A stretch of 64,000 nucleotides of DNA from Nocardioides perillae (GTDB lineage: Bacteria; Actinomycetota; Actinomycetes; Propionibacteriales; Nocardioidaceae). This document shows positions 1 to 8,711 of the stretch, in pieces. Every line of letters begins with the position of its first letter. The stretch's first letter is position 1. A model generated the notes under the pieces. The model was not told the origin of the DNA, did not search any database, and worked only from the letters and a program-made list of their open reading frames with translations. The DNA lies in the NCBI RefSeq assembly GCF_013409425.1, contig NZ_JACCAC010000001.1:496001-560000 (forward strand). The letters run 5' to 3'. A program made the translations under genes and the position numbers.

Positions 1-974
1 GCCCGTCCGGCTACACCGCCGCCGTGTACGCCGCGCGTGCCAGCCTGTCCCCCCTCGTCTTCGAGGGGTCGGTGACCGCCGGCGGTGCCTTGATGAACAC
101 CACCGAGGTCGAGAACTTCCCCGGCTTCCGCGACGGCATCATGGGTCCGGCCCTCATGGACGAGATGCGGGCCCAGGCCGAGCGCTTCGGCGCCGAGCTG
201 GTGCCCGACGACGTCGTCGAGGTCGACCTGACCGGCCCGGTGAAGGTCGTCAAGACCGCGACCGACACCTACCGCTCCCGCGCGGTCGTGCTGGCGACCG
301 GCTCCGCCTACCGCAAGCTCGGGCTGCCCCGCGAGGACGAGCTGTCCGGGCGCGGCGTCTCGTGGTGCGCCACCTGCGACGGCTTCTTCTTCCGCGAGCA
401 GGCGATCGCCGTCGTCGGCGGCGGCGACTCCGCGGTCGAGGAGGCCACCTTCCTCACGCGCTTCGCCTCCAAGGTCTACCTGGTGCACCGCCGCGACGAG
501 CTGCGGGCCTCGAAGATCATGCAGGAGCGCGCTTTCGCCGACCCCAAGCTCGAGATGGTGTGGAACGCCGAGGTCGCCGAGATCCACGGCACCGACCGGG
601 TCGAGTCGGTCACGCTGCGCGACACGGTGACCGGTGAGACCCGCCCGCTGGAGGTGACCGGGCTGTTCATCGCGATCGGCCACGACCCCCGCAACGAGCT
701 GCTCACGGGGCAGGTCGACCTCGACGACGAGGGTTACGTGCTCGTCCAGCAGCACTCGACCGCCACCAACCTCCCCGGGGTGTTCGCGGCCGGTGACCTG
801 GTCGACCACGTCTACCGCCAGGCGATCACGGCGGCCGGCACGGGGTGCGCGGCCGCGCTCGACGCCGAGCGCTACCTCGCCGAGCTCGACCACACCGACG
901 CGCAGGCCGAGCAGGCCCAGCGCGACGTCGCGGCCGAGGGCGTCACCCAGGAGCCGCAGACCGCCGGTCTCTGA
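1..974 (+). CDS. trxB: Thioredoxin-disulfide reductase, 5' end outside window
   Basis: FAD/NADPH enzyme that reduces oxidised thioredoxin in the cytoplasm. The reading frame is open from the first bases, and the first visible residues ([13 protein letters not shown]) are the end of the N-terminal FAD-binding GxGxxG region, so only about 15 residues are missing. The redox motif CATC is encoded at 367-378, the NADPH-binding [10 protein letters not shown] follows at about 418-450, and the C-terminal FAD signature [15 protein letters not shown] lies near 780-825. The last 30 residues form an Ala/Glu/Gln-rich tail after the usual family end. It lies 113 bp upstream of trxA on the same strand, the usual actinobacterial pairing near the origin. 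Confidence 0.96.
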   Translation, partial: PSGYTAAVYAARASLSPLVFEGSVTAGGALMNTTEVENFPGFRDGIMGPALMDEMRAQAERFGAELVPDDVVEVDLTGPVKVVKTATDTYRSRAVVLATGSAYRKLGLPREDELSGRGVSWCATCDGFFFREQAIAVVGGGDSAVEEATFLTRFASKVYLVHRRDELRASKIMQERAFADPKLEMVWNAEVAEIHGTDRVESVTLRDTVTGETRPLEVTGLFIAIGHDPRNELLTGQVDLDDEGYVLVQQHSTATNLPGVFAAGDLVDHVYRQAITAAGTGCAAALDAERYLAELDHTDAQAEQAQRDVAAEGVTQEPQTAGL

Positions 975-1087
975 CCGTCGTCCCGGCCTGCCCCCGGGCG
1001 GCCGGGCCGCTCGGAACAACCTCACCGGTCCCGGTGTTGGGACCAGCACCACCCAGTGCACGTGACACCCCCAGGAAGGGAGCCCCC

Positions 1088-1414
1088 GTGGCGAACATCG
1101 CTGCCGTGACCGACGCCGAGTTCGAGGCGCAGGTCCTCAAGTCCGACAAGCCGGTCCTCGTGGACTTCTGGGCCGAGTGGTGCGGCCCGTGCCGCCAGGT
1201 CTCCCCCATCCTGGAGGAGATCGCGGCCGCCCACGGTGACAAGATCACGTTCTTGAAGATGAACGTCGACGAGAACCCCGTCACCCCGGCGTCCTACCGC
1301 GTCACCGGCATCCCGACGCTCAACGTCTACCAGGGCGGCGAGGTCGTGAAGTCCATCGTGGGCGCGAAGCCGAAGGCGGCGCTGCTCGGCGAGCTCTCCG
1401 ACTTCACCGGCTGA
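1088..1414 (+). CDS. trxA: Thioredoxin
   Basis: Small dithiol carrier (108 aa) reduced by TrxB; it donates electrons to ribonucleotide reductase, peroxiredoxins and other cytoplasmic targets. The redox centre WCGPC is at residues 31-35 and the cis-proline segment GIPTLNVY follows at about 73-80. The GTG start at 1088 gives the normal family length and is preceded by AGGAAGGGAG at 1073-1082. The open frame continues upstream, but that part is Arg/Pro-rich and unlike thioredoxin. The gene is convergent with the acetyltransferase, and the two 3' ends overlap by 11 bp. Confidence 0.96.
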   Translation: MANIAAVTDAEFEAQVLKSDKPVLVDFWAEWCGPCRQVSPILEEIAAAHGDKITFLKMNVDENPVTPASYRVTGIPTLNVYQGGEVVKSIVGAKPKAALLGELSDFTG

Positions 1415-2120
1415 CCCCGACGTCTCGCCGAGGTCGGCGCCCCAGCCGACCCACCCGCACCACCCGGCCCACCCGTGTCGCACGGGTGGGCCGTGGTGCG
1501 TGCGGGGGCACGACCGCGCCGCGCAGCCGCTCGACGGCCGCCTCGACCTCGTCGCGCCAGCGCAGCGCCGTGCGGAGGTCCATGCGCATGCGGGGCACCG
1601 ACGCGTGCGGCCGGTGCGTGCCGAAGCCGACGCTGCTCAAGAAGTCGGCGGGCAGCAGGCAGGCCGTGCTCGTCACCCCGCCGACGCGCCCCGCGGCGCC
1701 CGGCCCGCGGGCGAAGGCCTCGACCGCCCGGACGCCGCCACGGGTCACCAGGTCGCGGGCCACGGCCTGCACCAGCACCCGCCCGAGGCCGCCACGGGCG
1801 CCGGGTCGGACGTACGCCGTGGTCAGCAGCACCGCGTCCGGGCTGACCGGCGCCGTCGGGAAGGCCTCCGCCCCGGGCACGAAGGCCGGCGGGGCGTAGA
1901 CGGCCCAGGCGACGACCTCGCCGTCCACCCGCACGACGCGACCGCACGAGCCCCACTCGCGCAGGACCCACGAGAGCCACGCCGCCTTCTCGTCCGCGAC
2001 CTCCGTGGCGCCGACGCGCGCGCGGCGCACCGGGTCGAGCTCCCAGAAGAGGCAGTCGCCGCACGGGCCCGGGAGCAGCGCCAGGTGGTCGACCGTCAGC
2101 CGCTCGACCGTGCGTCCCAC
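1404..2120 (-). CDS. GNAT-type N-acetyltransferase
   Basis: Predicted 238-aa protein starting at GTG 2120 (VGRTVERLTVDHLALLPG). It has a Cys pair in the N-terminal part (PCGDCLFWELDP) and a GNAT core in which the acetyl-CoA loop is seen as RPGARGGLGRVLVQAVARDL, followed by the C-terminal GVRAVEAFARG and PADFLSSVGFGTHRPH segments typical of the fold. The substrate is unknown. The start was chosen because homology-like sequence begins there; the frame stays open to 2924 but only as a shadow of the opposite acyltransferase. The last 30 residues are Arg/Val-rich and read through a terminator-like hairpin, so the true C-terminus is uncertain. It lies between trxA and the parAB block. Confidence 0.75.
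   Translation of the reverse strand: MGRTVERLTVDHLALLPGPCGDCLFWELDPVRRARVGATEVADEKAAWLSWVLREWGSCGRVVRVDGEVVAWAVYAPPAFVPGAEAFPTAPVSPDAVLLTTAYVRPGARGGLGRVLVQAVARDLVTRGGVRAVEAFARGPGAAGRVGGVTSTACLLPADFLSSVGFGTHRPHASVPRMRMDLRTALRWRDEVEAAVERLRGAVVPPHAPRPTRATRVGRVVRVGRLGRRPRRDVGVSR
1466..1492 (+). terminator. Strong GC hairpin after trxA
   Basis: A perfect 12-bp stem (GGCCCACCCGTG at 1466-1477 and its complement at 1481-1492) with a TCG loop lies 51 bp after the trxA stop. No T-run follows, as is usual for actinobacterial terminators. On the other strand it falls inside the predicted C-terminal tail of the acetyltransferase gene. Confidence 0.6.
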
Positions 2121-2222
2121 CCCGGCAGCGTACGACGCGCCGCTGCGTCGCGCCACGGGTGCGAGACTGTGCCCGCGCACCCGTCGCGCCCCCCCGACGC
2201 CCTCCGCAGCCCAGGAGCAACC

Positions 2223-3023
2223 GTGCTCGACCTGACCTACCCCCCGATCATCGCTGCCGCCAAGACCAGCTTCCGCCTGCTCGGCCAGCGGTTCCAGATG
2301 ACCGGCACCGAGCACGTGCCGCGCCGCGGGGGGGTCCTGCTGGCGTGCAACCACATCGGCTACGTGGACTTCGTGTACGGCGGCCTGGCGGCCAACCCGT
2401 CCGGGCGCAAGGTGCGCTTCATGGCGAAGCGGGAGATCTTCGACCACCGCATCGGCGGACCCGTCATGCGCTCGTTGCACCACATCGAGGTCGACCGCGG
2501 CGAGGGCCTCGCGTCCTTCCGCACGGCGGTCGACTACCTGCGGCGTGGTGAGGCGGTGGGGATCTTCCCCGAGGCCACCATCTCGCGCTCCTTCGAGCTG
2601 AAGGAGTTCAAGACCGGGGCGGTGCGCATCGCGGCCGAGGCCGGCGTGCCGCTCGTGCCCGTGGTGATGTGGGGGACCCAACGCATGCTCACCAAGGGCC
2701 ACCCCAAGGACTTCTCCCGCGGCAAGACCATCGCGCTCACGGTCGGTGAGCCGCTGCACCCCACCGGGGCCGACCCGGTCGCCGAGACCGCGGAGCTGCG
2801 GAGCGCGATGGCGCGGATGCTGGACGAGACCATCGCTGCCTACCCGGCCGACGAGCAGCCGCCGGGGTCGTGGTGGCTGCCCGCCCGCCTCGGTGGCAGT
2901 GCGCCGACGCCTGAGGAGGCGCACGAGCTCGACCTCGCCGAGAAGCGCGAGCGTGCGGCGCGGCGGGCGGCCAAGCGGGCGGCAGGTCAGCAGCCGACCA
3001 CCGACCTCAGCGCAGGCGAGTAG
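2223..3023 (+). CDS. PlsC-type lysophospholipid acyltransferase
   Basis: Predicted 266-aa 1-acylglycerol-3-phosphate acyltransferase-like enzyme that would move an acyl chain onto a lysophospholipid at the membrane. The catalytic NHIGYVD (HX4D) is at residues 43-49 and the phosphate-binding FPEATIS at 115-121. PVVMWGTQRM matches the usual block IV. The C-terminus from about residue 240 is a basic Arg/Ala/Lys tail (ERAARRAAKRAAG). The GTG start at 2223 has AGGAGC 10 nt upstream. It is divergent from the acetyltransferase, with about 100 bp between starts. The exact substrate cannot be read from the sequence. Confidence 0.85.
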   Translation: MLDLTYPPIIAAAKTSFRLLGQRFQMTGTEHVPRRGGVLLACNHIGYVDFVYGGLAANPSGRKVRFMAKREIFDHRIGGPVMRSLHHIEVDRGEGLASFRTAVDYLRRGEAVGIFPEATISRSFELKEFKTGAVRIAAEAGVPLVPVVMWGTQRMLTKGHPKDFSRGKTIALTVGEPLHPTGADPVAETAELRSAMARMLDETIAAYPADEQPPGSWWLPARLGGSAPTPEEAHELDLAEKRERAARRAAKRAAGQQPTTDLSAGE

Positions 3024-3071
3024 CGCGAGCGACGCCCGGCGTGTCGCCGGCCCAGCGCGTCGCCCCCGTTC

Positions 3072-3085
3072 GTTCCACGTGGAAC
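3072..3085. promoter_or_regulatory. parS: parS-like ParB binding site 1
   Basis: GTTCCACGTGGAAC is a perfect 14-bp palindrome one step from the actinobacterial parS consensus GTTTCACGTGGAAC. It lies in the short spacer just downstream of the parB stop codon (parB is on the minus strand and ends at 3154). Confidence 0.8.
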
Positions 3086-3153
3086 GCGAAAAAAGTCGGT
3101 TCGTCTGTTTGTCGACATGTAGATCTGCCGATTTGCGCCGGGTTCCGGTCCGG

Positions 3154-4272
3154 TCAGATCGGTCGGTCCGAGCGGTTGCGCGGGTCCATCACCTCGACGA
3201 TGCGCCGCAGGTCGTCCAGTGAGGCGAACTCCACGGTGATCTTGCCCTTGGACTTGCCGAGGTCGACCTTCACCCGGGTCTCGAACCGGTCGGCCAGGCG
3301 GTCGGCCAGCTCGGACAGGCCGGGGGCCGTGGGCCTGTTCCGTGCGGAGCGAGGGGCGCCCCGTCCGTGGTCGCCGACGGCCACGATCTCCTCGAGACCG
3401 CGCACGCTGATGCCCTCTGCCACGACGCGTTGCGCGAGGCGGTCCTGCAGGTCCGCGTCGTCGACCGCGAGCAGGGCGCGGGCGTGGCCCGCGGAGAGCA
3501 CCCCGGCCGCGACTCGTCGCTGCACTGCCGGGCTGAGCTTGAGCAACCGCAGGGTGTTGGAGATCTGGGGGCGTGAACGGCCGATGCGCTGGGCGAGCTC
3601 CTCGTGGGTGCAGCCGAAGTCCTCCAGGAGCTGGCTGTAGGCGGCCGCCTCCTCCAGCGGGTTGAGCTGGCTGCGGTGGAGGTTCTCGAGGAGGGCGTCG
3701 CGCAGCATGGCGTCGTCACCGGTCTCGCGCACGATCGCCGGGATCGTGTCCTGGCCGGCCTCCTGCGAGGCGCGCCACCGCCGCTCGCCCATGATGAGCT
3801 CGTAGGCGTCCTCACCGGTGCGTCGCACCACGACGGGCTGGAGCAGGCCCACCTCGCGGATGGAGTGCACCAGCTCGGCGAGCGCCTCCTCGTCGAACAC
3901 CTGGCGCGGCTGCCAGGGATTCGGCACGACCTGCGTGATCGGCAGCTCCGCGAAGTAGGCCCCTGCCACGGCGCCCGCAGGTGGGCCGGGCGGGGTCTCA
4001 CCGGGGGAGGTGGCTGCCGGGTCGGGGCCGGCCGCCCCAGCCTCGCCACCAGACCCGGCACTCGAGGACGCCAACGCGTCGCGCGACGACGCGGGGACGA
4101 TCCCGGCACTGCGTGCCTCGTCACCTCCCGCCTCGTGACCTCCCGCCTCGTGACCTCGCGCCTCGTCGCCCCCTGCGCCGCTGGGGCCCTCGGCCGGGCC
4201 GGCCGGAGCCGTGGGGATGAGCGAGCCGAGCCCGCGGCCGAGGCCGCGCCGCGCCGGACGGGGCTGGTTCAC
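3154..4272 (-). CDS. parB: Chromosome partitioning protein ParB
   Basis: CTP-dependent clamp that loads at parS and spreads, working with ParA to segregate origins. The 372-aa protein begins with the ParA-stimulating peptide [20 protein letters not shown]. The ParB/Srx catalytic domain covers about residues 110-200 ([18 protein letters not shown], then [12 protein letters not shown]), followed by the HTH ([20 protein letters not shown]) and the C-terminal dimerisation segment. Between the N-terminal peptide and the core lies a low-complexity linker of about 90 residues with a HEAGG-type repeat. The GTG start overlaps the parA stop by 4 bp (GTGA), so the two are translationally coupled. Confidence 0.97.
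   Translation of the reverse strand: MNQPRPARRGLGRGLGSLIPTAPAGPAEGPSGAGGDEARGHEAGGHEAGGDEARSAGIVPASSRDALASSSAGSGGEAGAAGPDPAATSPGETPPGPPAGAVAGAYFAELPITQVVPNPWQPRQVFDEEALAELVHSIREVGLLQPVVVRRTGEDAYELIMGERRWRASQEAGQDTIPAIVRETGDDAMLRDALLENLHRSQLNPLEEAAAYSQLLEDFGCTHEELAQRIGRSRPQISNTLRLLKLSPAVQRRVAAGVLSAGHARALLAVDDADLQDRLAQRVVAEGISVRGLEEIVAVGDHGRGAPRSARNRPTAPGLSELADRLADRFETRVKVDLGKSKGKITVEFASLDDLRRIVEVMDPRNRSDRPI
4115..4165 (-). repeat. 15-bp tandem repeat in the parB linker
   Basis: About three and a half copies of a 15-bp unit (GCCTCGTGACCTCCC and close variants at 4115, 4130, 4145 and 4160). Read on the minus strand they encode a repeated GHEAG/DEAR-like pentapeptide in the disordered ParB linker. 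The unit length keeps the frame, so copy number can vary without breaking the protein. Confidence 0.8.
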
Positions 4273-5273
4273 CGAGGGGCTCCTTGGCTGGCGATCTCGC
4301 GGGCGGCCTCGAGGTAGCTGAGCGCACCGGGTGAGCCGGGGTCGTAGGTCATCACGGTCTGACCGTAGGAGGGCGCCTCCGAGACCCGCACGCTGCGCGG
4401 GATCATGGTGCGCAGCACCTGCTCACCGAAGTGCTCCCGCACCTCCTCCGCCACACCGGCCGCGAGGCGGGTGCGGCCGTCGTACATGGTCACGAGGATG
4501 GTCGAGACCTGCAGCTGCTGGTTCAGGTGGGCCTTCACCATCTCCACCGTCTCCAGGAGCTGACCGAGGCCTTCGAGGGCGTAGTACTCCGCCTGGATCG
4601 GGATCAGCATCTCGTCACCGGCGACGAGGGCGTTGAGCGTGAGCAGGCCCAGGCTGGGCGGGCAGTCGACCAGCACGTAGTCGAGTCGGTCGTCTCCCAC
4701 CTCAGCAGCATGGCCGACGCGCGGGTGGGCGTGGATCGCCTTGCGCAGACGGCCCTCGCGCGCCACCACGCTCACCAGCTCGATCTCGGCACCGGCGAGG
4801 TCGATCGTCGCCGGCACCACCCACAGCCGCTCCTGGTCGGGGCACGGCTGCTCGACCTCCTCGATGGCCGCGCCGTCGACCAGGAGGTCGTAGGTCGAGG
4901 CCACGCCACGTCGGTGCTCGATGTTCAAGGCCGTGGACGCGTTGCCCTGGGGGTCGAGGTCGACGACGAGCACCTGGAGCCCGAGCTGCGCCAGGGCGGC
5001 GGCGACGTTGACCGTCGACGTCGTCTTGCCTACCCCGCCCTTCTGGTTCGCGACCACCATGACGCGGGTGCTCTCAGGCCGCGGCACCGGGGCGCCGAAG
5101 CGTGCGCCGTGCCGGGCCAGCACGGAGTGCTCGGCCGCCCGCGCCAGCGGCGTCGACTCGTCGTGCAGTCCCGCCGGCACGTCGGCGAGGTCCGCTGCGG
5201 TACGCACCGTGAAGGTGCCCGCGGACCGCGCGGCCGTCGCCGAGGCCTGGTCCGGTGTTTCACGTGGAACCAC
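4269..5273 (-). CDS. parA: Chromosome partitioning ATPase ParA
   Basis: Deviant-Walker ATPase that forms the nucleoid gradient along which ParB-parS complexes move. The Walker A motif KGGVGKTTS lies at residues 78-86, after an N-terminal extension of about 70 residues. [11 protein letters not shown] (A') and [16 protein letters not shown] (Walker B) follow. The annotated GTG start at 5273 reads VVPRETPDQ, and a parS palindrome lies in codons 2-6, so the start region serves both coding and ParB binding. The gene lies 99 bp downstream of rsmG and overlaps parB by 4 bp. A shorter start nearer the Walker A motif cannot be excluded. Confidence 0.95.
   Translation of the reverse strand: MVPRETPDQASATAARSAGTFTVRTAADLADVPAGLHDESTPLARAAEHSVLARHGARFGAPVPRPESTRVMVVANQKGGVGKTTSTVNVAAALAQLGLQVLVVDLDPQGNASTALNIEHRRGVASTYDLLVDGAAIEEVEQPCPDQERLWVVPATIDLAGAEIELVSVVAREGRLRKAIHAHPRVGHAAEVGDDRLDYVLVDCPPSLGLLTLNALVAGDEMLIPIQAEYYALEGLGQLLETVEMVKAHLNQQLQVSTILVTMYDGRTRLAAGVAEEVREHFGEQVLRTMIPRSVRVSEAPSYGQTVMTYDPGSPGALSYLEAAREIASQGAPR
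5257..5270. promoter_or_regulatory. parS: parS-like ParB binding site 2, inside parA start
   Basis: GTTTCACGTGGAAC matches the common actinobacterial parS 14-mer exactly. On the minus strand it encodes VPRET, codons 2-6 of parA. Confidence 0.9.
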
Positions 5274-5372
5274 GGTTTACCCCATCTGGTCGAGCTTGTG
5301 GACAACGACCGGTCGAACCTGCAAAATCCCCTGCGGCACGCGCAATCCGGCGGTGGACAAAACTGTGGAGAA

Positions 5373-6155
5373 CTACCGGTGCTGACGTCGTGACGGCCCG
5401 CCGCGACCACGCCCACCGCGCGTGCTGCGGCGTCGCACAGGCCCAGCAGCCTGCTGCGGCGCACGCGGCGACGGGTGCGGACGGAGCGGCCAACCTACTC
5501 GCTCCGGCTCTGCCCAGGAAACCGTCAGGACCGTGGTCGGCGGGTCCACCACACCACCGCCCACGTGCAGGACCGCCGGCGCGGCAGCGGACCAGGACGC
5601 GAGCTCCGGCGCGGCCTCGACGACCTCGTCGTGCACGCGCGCCCCCTTCATCACGACGAGCCGGCCGGTGGGCGCCACCAGCGGCATGGACCACCCGAGG
5701 AGGCGCGGCAACGGTGCCACCGCCCGCGACGTGACCACGTCGAACACCTCGTGACCGTGCAGGTCCTCGGCCCGCCCCCGGACGACGCGCACGTTGTCGA
5801 GCCCGAGCGACTCGACCACCGCGCCGAGGAAGGTGGTGCGCCGCAGGAGCGGCTCGACCAGCGTCACCGCCAGGGCGGGGTGTCGCAGTGCCAGCACCAG
5901 GCCCGGGAGACCTGCGCCCGAGCCGAGGTCGACCAGCGTCCGGTCCGTCGGCCTGAGCGCGTCTCCGACCACGGCGCAGCCGAGGAGGTGGCGCTCCCAC
6001 AGCCGGGGCACCTCACGCGGTCCGATCAGCCCCCGCACCACGGCATCGTCGGCGAGCAGCGCGGCGTACTCCTCGACGAGCGGCAGACGGTCAGCCGGGA
6101 ACACCTGCGCGGCCGTATCCGGCACCGCGGATGTTCCACGTGGAACATCGGGCAC
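5373..6155 (-). CDS. rsmG: 16S rRNA (guanine-527-N7)-methyltransferase
   Basis: SAM-dependent methyltransferase that modifies G527 of 16S rRNA; loss of the enzyme gives low-level streptomycin resistance in many bacteria. In this 260-aa protein the SAM motif VDLGSGAGLPGLVLAL begins at residue 75. TLVEPLLRRTTFL and VTSRAVAPL are further RsmG signatures. The last 40 residues are an Arg/Gly-rich tail not typical of the core fold. The GTG start lies 2 bp after the jag stop, and a parS palindrome occupies codons 4-8 (VPRGT). It is one unit with jag upstream. Confidence 0.95.
   Translation of the reverse strand: MPDVPRGTSAVPDTAAQVFPADRLPLVEEYAALLADDAVVRGLIGPREVPRLWERHLLGCAVVGDALRPTDRTLVDLGSGAGLPGLVLALRHPALAVTLVEPLLRRTTFLGAVVESLGLDNVRVVRGRAEDLHGHEVFDVVTSRAVAPLPRLLGWSMPLVAPTGRLVVMKGARVHDEVVEAAPELASWSAAAPAVLHVGGGVVDPPTTVLTVSWAEPERVGWPLRPHPSPRAPQQAAGPVRRRSTRGGRGRGGPSRRQHR
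6133..6146. promoter_or_regulatory. parS: parS-like ParB binding site 3, inside rsmG start
   Basis: GTTCCACGTGGAAC, identical to site 1, lies within the first codons of rsmG (minus-strand VPRGT), 876 bp from site 2. Confidence 0.85.
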
Positions 6156-6157
6156 GA

Positions 6158-6760
6158 TCAGCCCGGGAGCACCACGACGAAGCGACGCGGCTCGACGCCC
6201 TCGGACTCCGAGGCCAGGCCCGCCGCGGCCACCGCGTCGTGCACGACCTTGCGTTCGAAGGGGCTCATCGCCGCGAGCGAGACCTTCTCGCCGGTCTCGC
6301 GCGCCTGGGCCACCGCCTCGGCGGCCACCCGCTCCAGCTCCACCTTGCGCTGCGCACGGAAGCCGGAGATGTCCAGCATCAGGCGCGAGCGCTCGCCGGT
6401 CTCGCGGTAGACGGCGAGGCGCGTCAGCTCCTGCAGCGCCTCGAGGACCTCGCCGTCCCGACCCACGAGCTGGGTGAGGTCGGCACCGACCACCGACACG
6501 ACGGCTCGGTCACCCTCGACGTCGATGTCGAGGTCGCCGTCCAGGTCCGCGATGTCGAGCAGCTCCTCGAGGTAGTCGGCGGCGATGTCGCCCTCAGCCT
6601 CGAGCCGCTCGACACGGGAGGGCCGCTCCGACCCGGCCGTGCCGTCGGCATCGCCACCGGGAGCGGCACCTGCCGACTCGGCAGCGCCCTCCTGCGGCGT
6701 CTCGGGCGCGGTGTCGGTGTCGTCCGCTCGCGCGGCGGACTCGTGCGGGGCGTCGGTCAC
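6158..6760 (-). CDS. jag: Jag/KhpB-like R3H domain RNA-binding protein
   Basis: Predicted RNA-binding protein of 200 aa, encoded beside yidC as in most bacteria. The N-terminal 50 residues are acidic and disordered. The KH-like domain follows with VGRDGEVLEALQELTRLAV as the GxxG-type loop. The R3H domain is at the C-terminus (SLAAMSPFERKVVHDAVA, with the Arg-x3-His pair), ending in RRFVVVLPG. The GTG start at 6760 has GAGGAGC upstream. In other bacteria the family binds RNA and affects cell-wall synthesis and division; that role here is inferred. Confidence 0.93.
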   Translation of the reverse strand: MTDAPHESAARADDTDTAPETPQEGAAESAGAAPGGDADGTAGSERPSRVERLEAEGDIAADYLEELLDIADLDGDLDIDVEGDRAVVSVVGADLTQLVGRDGEVLEALQELTRLAVYRETGERSRLMLDISGFRAQRKVELERVAAEAVAQARETGEKVSLAAMSPFERKVVHDAVAAAGLASESEGVEPRRFVVVLPG

Positions 6761-6852
6761 GGGGGGTGCTCCTCGGTCGTGCGTACAGGTCGTGGGGGGC
6801 CGGGTCCACGCGCGCCGCGGCGGCGAGCCAGGGACGGCCCGGTGAGCGCTGG

Positions 6853-7923
6853 TCAGCGCTTCTTCTTGGACGCCTTCGTCGCCGGCTTGGCGCCGGCCTT
6901 GGTCGAGCCACCGGTGGTCGCCCCGCCGGGGCCCGCGCCGCGCTGGGCGGGACGACCGCCGGCAGTGCGCTGGCTGCGGGTCTGCCGCTTCGGCTGCTGC
7001 CGGGCGGCCGCACGACGAGCCGCGGCCTCGGCCTCGGCGGCCGCGGCGGCCTCCTGCGCCTGCTCCTCGGGGGTGGGGCCCAACCCCTTGCGGGCGGCGC
7101 GGGCCTTGTCGCGCTCGGCCTTCGCCGTCGCCGCGGGCGTGCCCGGGGCCGGGTTGCGGCGGATGACGTAGAACTGCTGGCCCATCGTCCACAGGTTGGA
7201 GGTGGTCCAGTAGATGAGCACGCCGATGGGGAAGGCGACGCCGCCCACCGCGAAGACCAGCGGGAGCACGTAGAGCAGCAGCTTCTGCTGCTGGGCGTAG
7301 GGGCCCGAGAGTGCGTCGGCCGGCATGTTCTTGCTCATCAGCTGGCGCTGGGTGAGGAAGGTGGTGACGGTCATCGCCACGACGAGCGCGGCCGCCATCA
7401 GCATCACGCCGACGTCGCCACCAGCGCTGATGAACGTCTCGGAGATGTCCACGCCGAAGAGCCGCGCTGCCTGGAACTGCTGCGCCTGCTCGTCGGTGAG
7501 GACACCGCGACCCTCGCCGTTCTTCGCTGCCTGGTCGATCAGGCGGAACAGGCCGAAGAAGATCGGCATCTGCAGCAGGATCGGCAGGCAGGAGGCGAAG
7601 GGGTTGGTGCCGGTCTCGCGGTAGAGCTTCATCGTCTCCTGCGCGAGACGCTCCCGGTCGTGGCCGTACTTCTTCTGCAGCTCCTTCACCTTGGGCTGGA
7701 TCAGCTGCATGTTGCGGCTCGACTTGATCTGCTTGACGAACAGCGGGATCAGGAGCATCCGGATGACCAGCGTCAGGCCGACGATCGACAGCGCCCACGC
7801 GGCACCGCTGTCGGCCGGCAGGCCGAGGGCGGTGAACAGCTCGTGCCAGCCGACCATGATCGCCGAGATCACGTAGTAGAGCGGCGTCATGATGAAGCTG
7901 CCGATGGCGGAGAAGAAGCCCAC
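6853..7923 (-). CDS. yidC: Membrane protein insertase YidC
   Basis: Inner-membrane insertase (Oxa1 family) that inserts and folds membrane proteins alone or with SecYEG. The 356-aa sequence shows a first membrane helix at residues 1-30, the conserved ALSIVGLTLVIRMLLIPLFVKQ segment with the hydrophilic-groove arginine, the cytoplasmic hairpin up to about residue 95, the QMPIFFGLFRLI helix, and two further helices ending in FPIGVLIYWTTSNLWTMGQQ. The C-terminal tail from about 280 is long, Lys/Arg-rich and Ala-rich, as in actinobacterial YidC, and may contact the ribosome. yidD starts 13 bp upstream. Confidence 0.96.
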   Translation of the reverse strand: MGFFSAIGSFIMTPLYYVISAIMVGWHELFTALGLPADSGAAWALSIVGLTLVIRMLLIPLFVKQIKSSRNMQLIQPKVKELQKKYGHDRERLAQETMKLYRETGTNPFASCLPILLQMPIFFGLFRLIDQAAKNGEGRGVLTDEQAQQFQAARLFGVDISETFISAGGDVGVMLMAAALVVAMTVTTFLTQRQLMSKNMPADALSGPYAQQQKLLLYVLPLVFAVGGVAFPIGVLIYWTTSNLWTMGQQFYVIRRNPAPGTPAATAKAERDKARAARKGLGPTPEEQAQEAAAAAEAEAAARRAAARQQPKRQTRSQRTAGGRPAQRGAGPGGATTGGSTKAGAKPATKASKKKR

Positions 7924-7936
7924 GGGGAGTCCTCTT

Positions 7937-8176
7937 TCAGGTCCTAGGGCCGACCCGCGCGGGGCGGGTCGGGACGGGGTCGTAGCCGCCGGCCGCCCAC
8001 GGGTGGCAGCGGGCGAGCCTGCGGGCCGAGAGCCACGTGCCGCGGAGGCTGCCGTGCTCCTGCACGGCCTCCAGGGCGTAGGCCGAGCAGGAGGGGTGGT
8101 AGCGGCACACCTGGCCGTAGAGCGGGCTGATCAGCAGCCGGTAGCCGCGCAGCAGCGCGACGAGCAGGTGCTTCAC
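7937..8176 (-). CDS. yidD: Membrane protein insertion efficiency factor YidD
   Basis: 79-aa membrane-associated helper of YidC. It has the family signature [27 protein letters not shown] with both conserved Cys residues, followed by [17 protein letters not shown]. The GTG start at 8176 directly abuts the rnpA stop codon (8177-8179), so rnpA-yidD-yidC appear translationally linked. Confidence 0.95.
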   Translation of the reverse strand: MKHLLVALLRGYRLLISPLYGQVCRYHPSCSAYALEAVQEHGSLRGTWLSARRLARCHPWAAGGYDPVPTRPARVGPRT

Positions 8177-8548
8177 TCAGTGCTCCTCGGGGCCGCGGTC
8201 GACCGGCGACAACCGGTCGAGACAACGGTCGAGCGCCGCGCCGAGTTCCGCGTACGCCGCGTCGGCCGCGGCTGGCTGGGCCCGCACCACGAGCACGCAA
8301 CGGCCCGGGAGCGACGCGAGTCTCTCCCGGGCCAGGTGGCGCAGGCGGCGCTTGACGCGGTTGCGGACCACGGCGTCGCCGACCGCGCGGCTGACGACGA
8401 AGCCCACGCGCGGGCCGCTCGACACCGTGTCCTGCTCGTCGACCTCCAGGAGGTGGACGACCAGGAGCCGCGAGCCGGAGCGGCGGCCCCGCCGCACGGC
8501 GCGCCGGAACCCCTCACCCGAGGTGAGCCGGTGCTCGGCCGCCAGCAC
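8177..8548 (-). CDS. rnpA: Ribonuclease P protein component
   Basis: Basic protein cofactor of RNase P, needed for tRNA 5' maturation. The start was placed at GTG 8548 because the family begins with (M)LxAEHRLTSGEGFRRAVRRG, giving 123 aa. The RNR-type motif VVRNRVKRRLRHLARERL is present, as is RVGFVVSRAVGDAV. No clear ribosome-binding site is seen in the 25 bp after the rpmH stop, suggesting coupling to rpmH. A longer frame to 8635 overlaps rpmH and is less likely. Confidence 0.94.
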   Translation of the reverse strand: MLAAEHRLTSGEGFRRAVRRGRRSGSRLLVVHLLEVDEQDTVSSGPRVGFVVSRAVGDAVVRNRVKRRLRHLARERLASLPGRCVLVVRAQPAAADAAYAELGAALDRCLDRLSPVDRGPEEH

Positions 8549-8573
8549 GTCAGGTCCGCGCGCGCTGCGCGGC

Positions 8574-8711
8574 TCAGACGGCCAGGCTCTTGCGGCCCTT
8601 GCGGCGGCGCGAGGACAGGATGGCGCGACCCGCACGGGTGCGCATGCGCAGGCGGAAGCCGTGCACCTTGTGGCGGCGACGGTTGTTCGGCTGGTACGTA
8701 CGCTTGCTCAC
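8574..8711 (-). CDS. rpmH: 50S ribosomal protein L34
   Basis: 45-aa L34, complete: [20 protein letters not shown] followed by the basic RRRKGRK tail. The start is GTG 8711. It is the first gene of the leftward rpmH-rnpA-yidD-yidC-jag-rsmG-parA-parB block and is divergent from dnaA, with the promoter region between. Confidence 0.98.
   Translation of the reverse strand: MSKRTYQPNNRRRHKVHGFRLRMRTRAGRAILSSRRRKGRKSLAV

Noticed and set aside
4115..4165. Possible iteron cluster in parB
   Set aside because: In-frame low-complexity coding repeat in the linker; no replication context.
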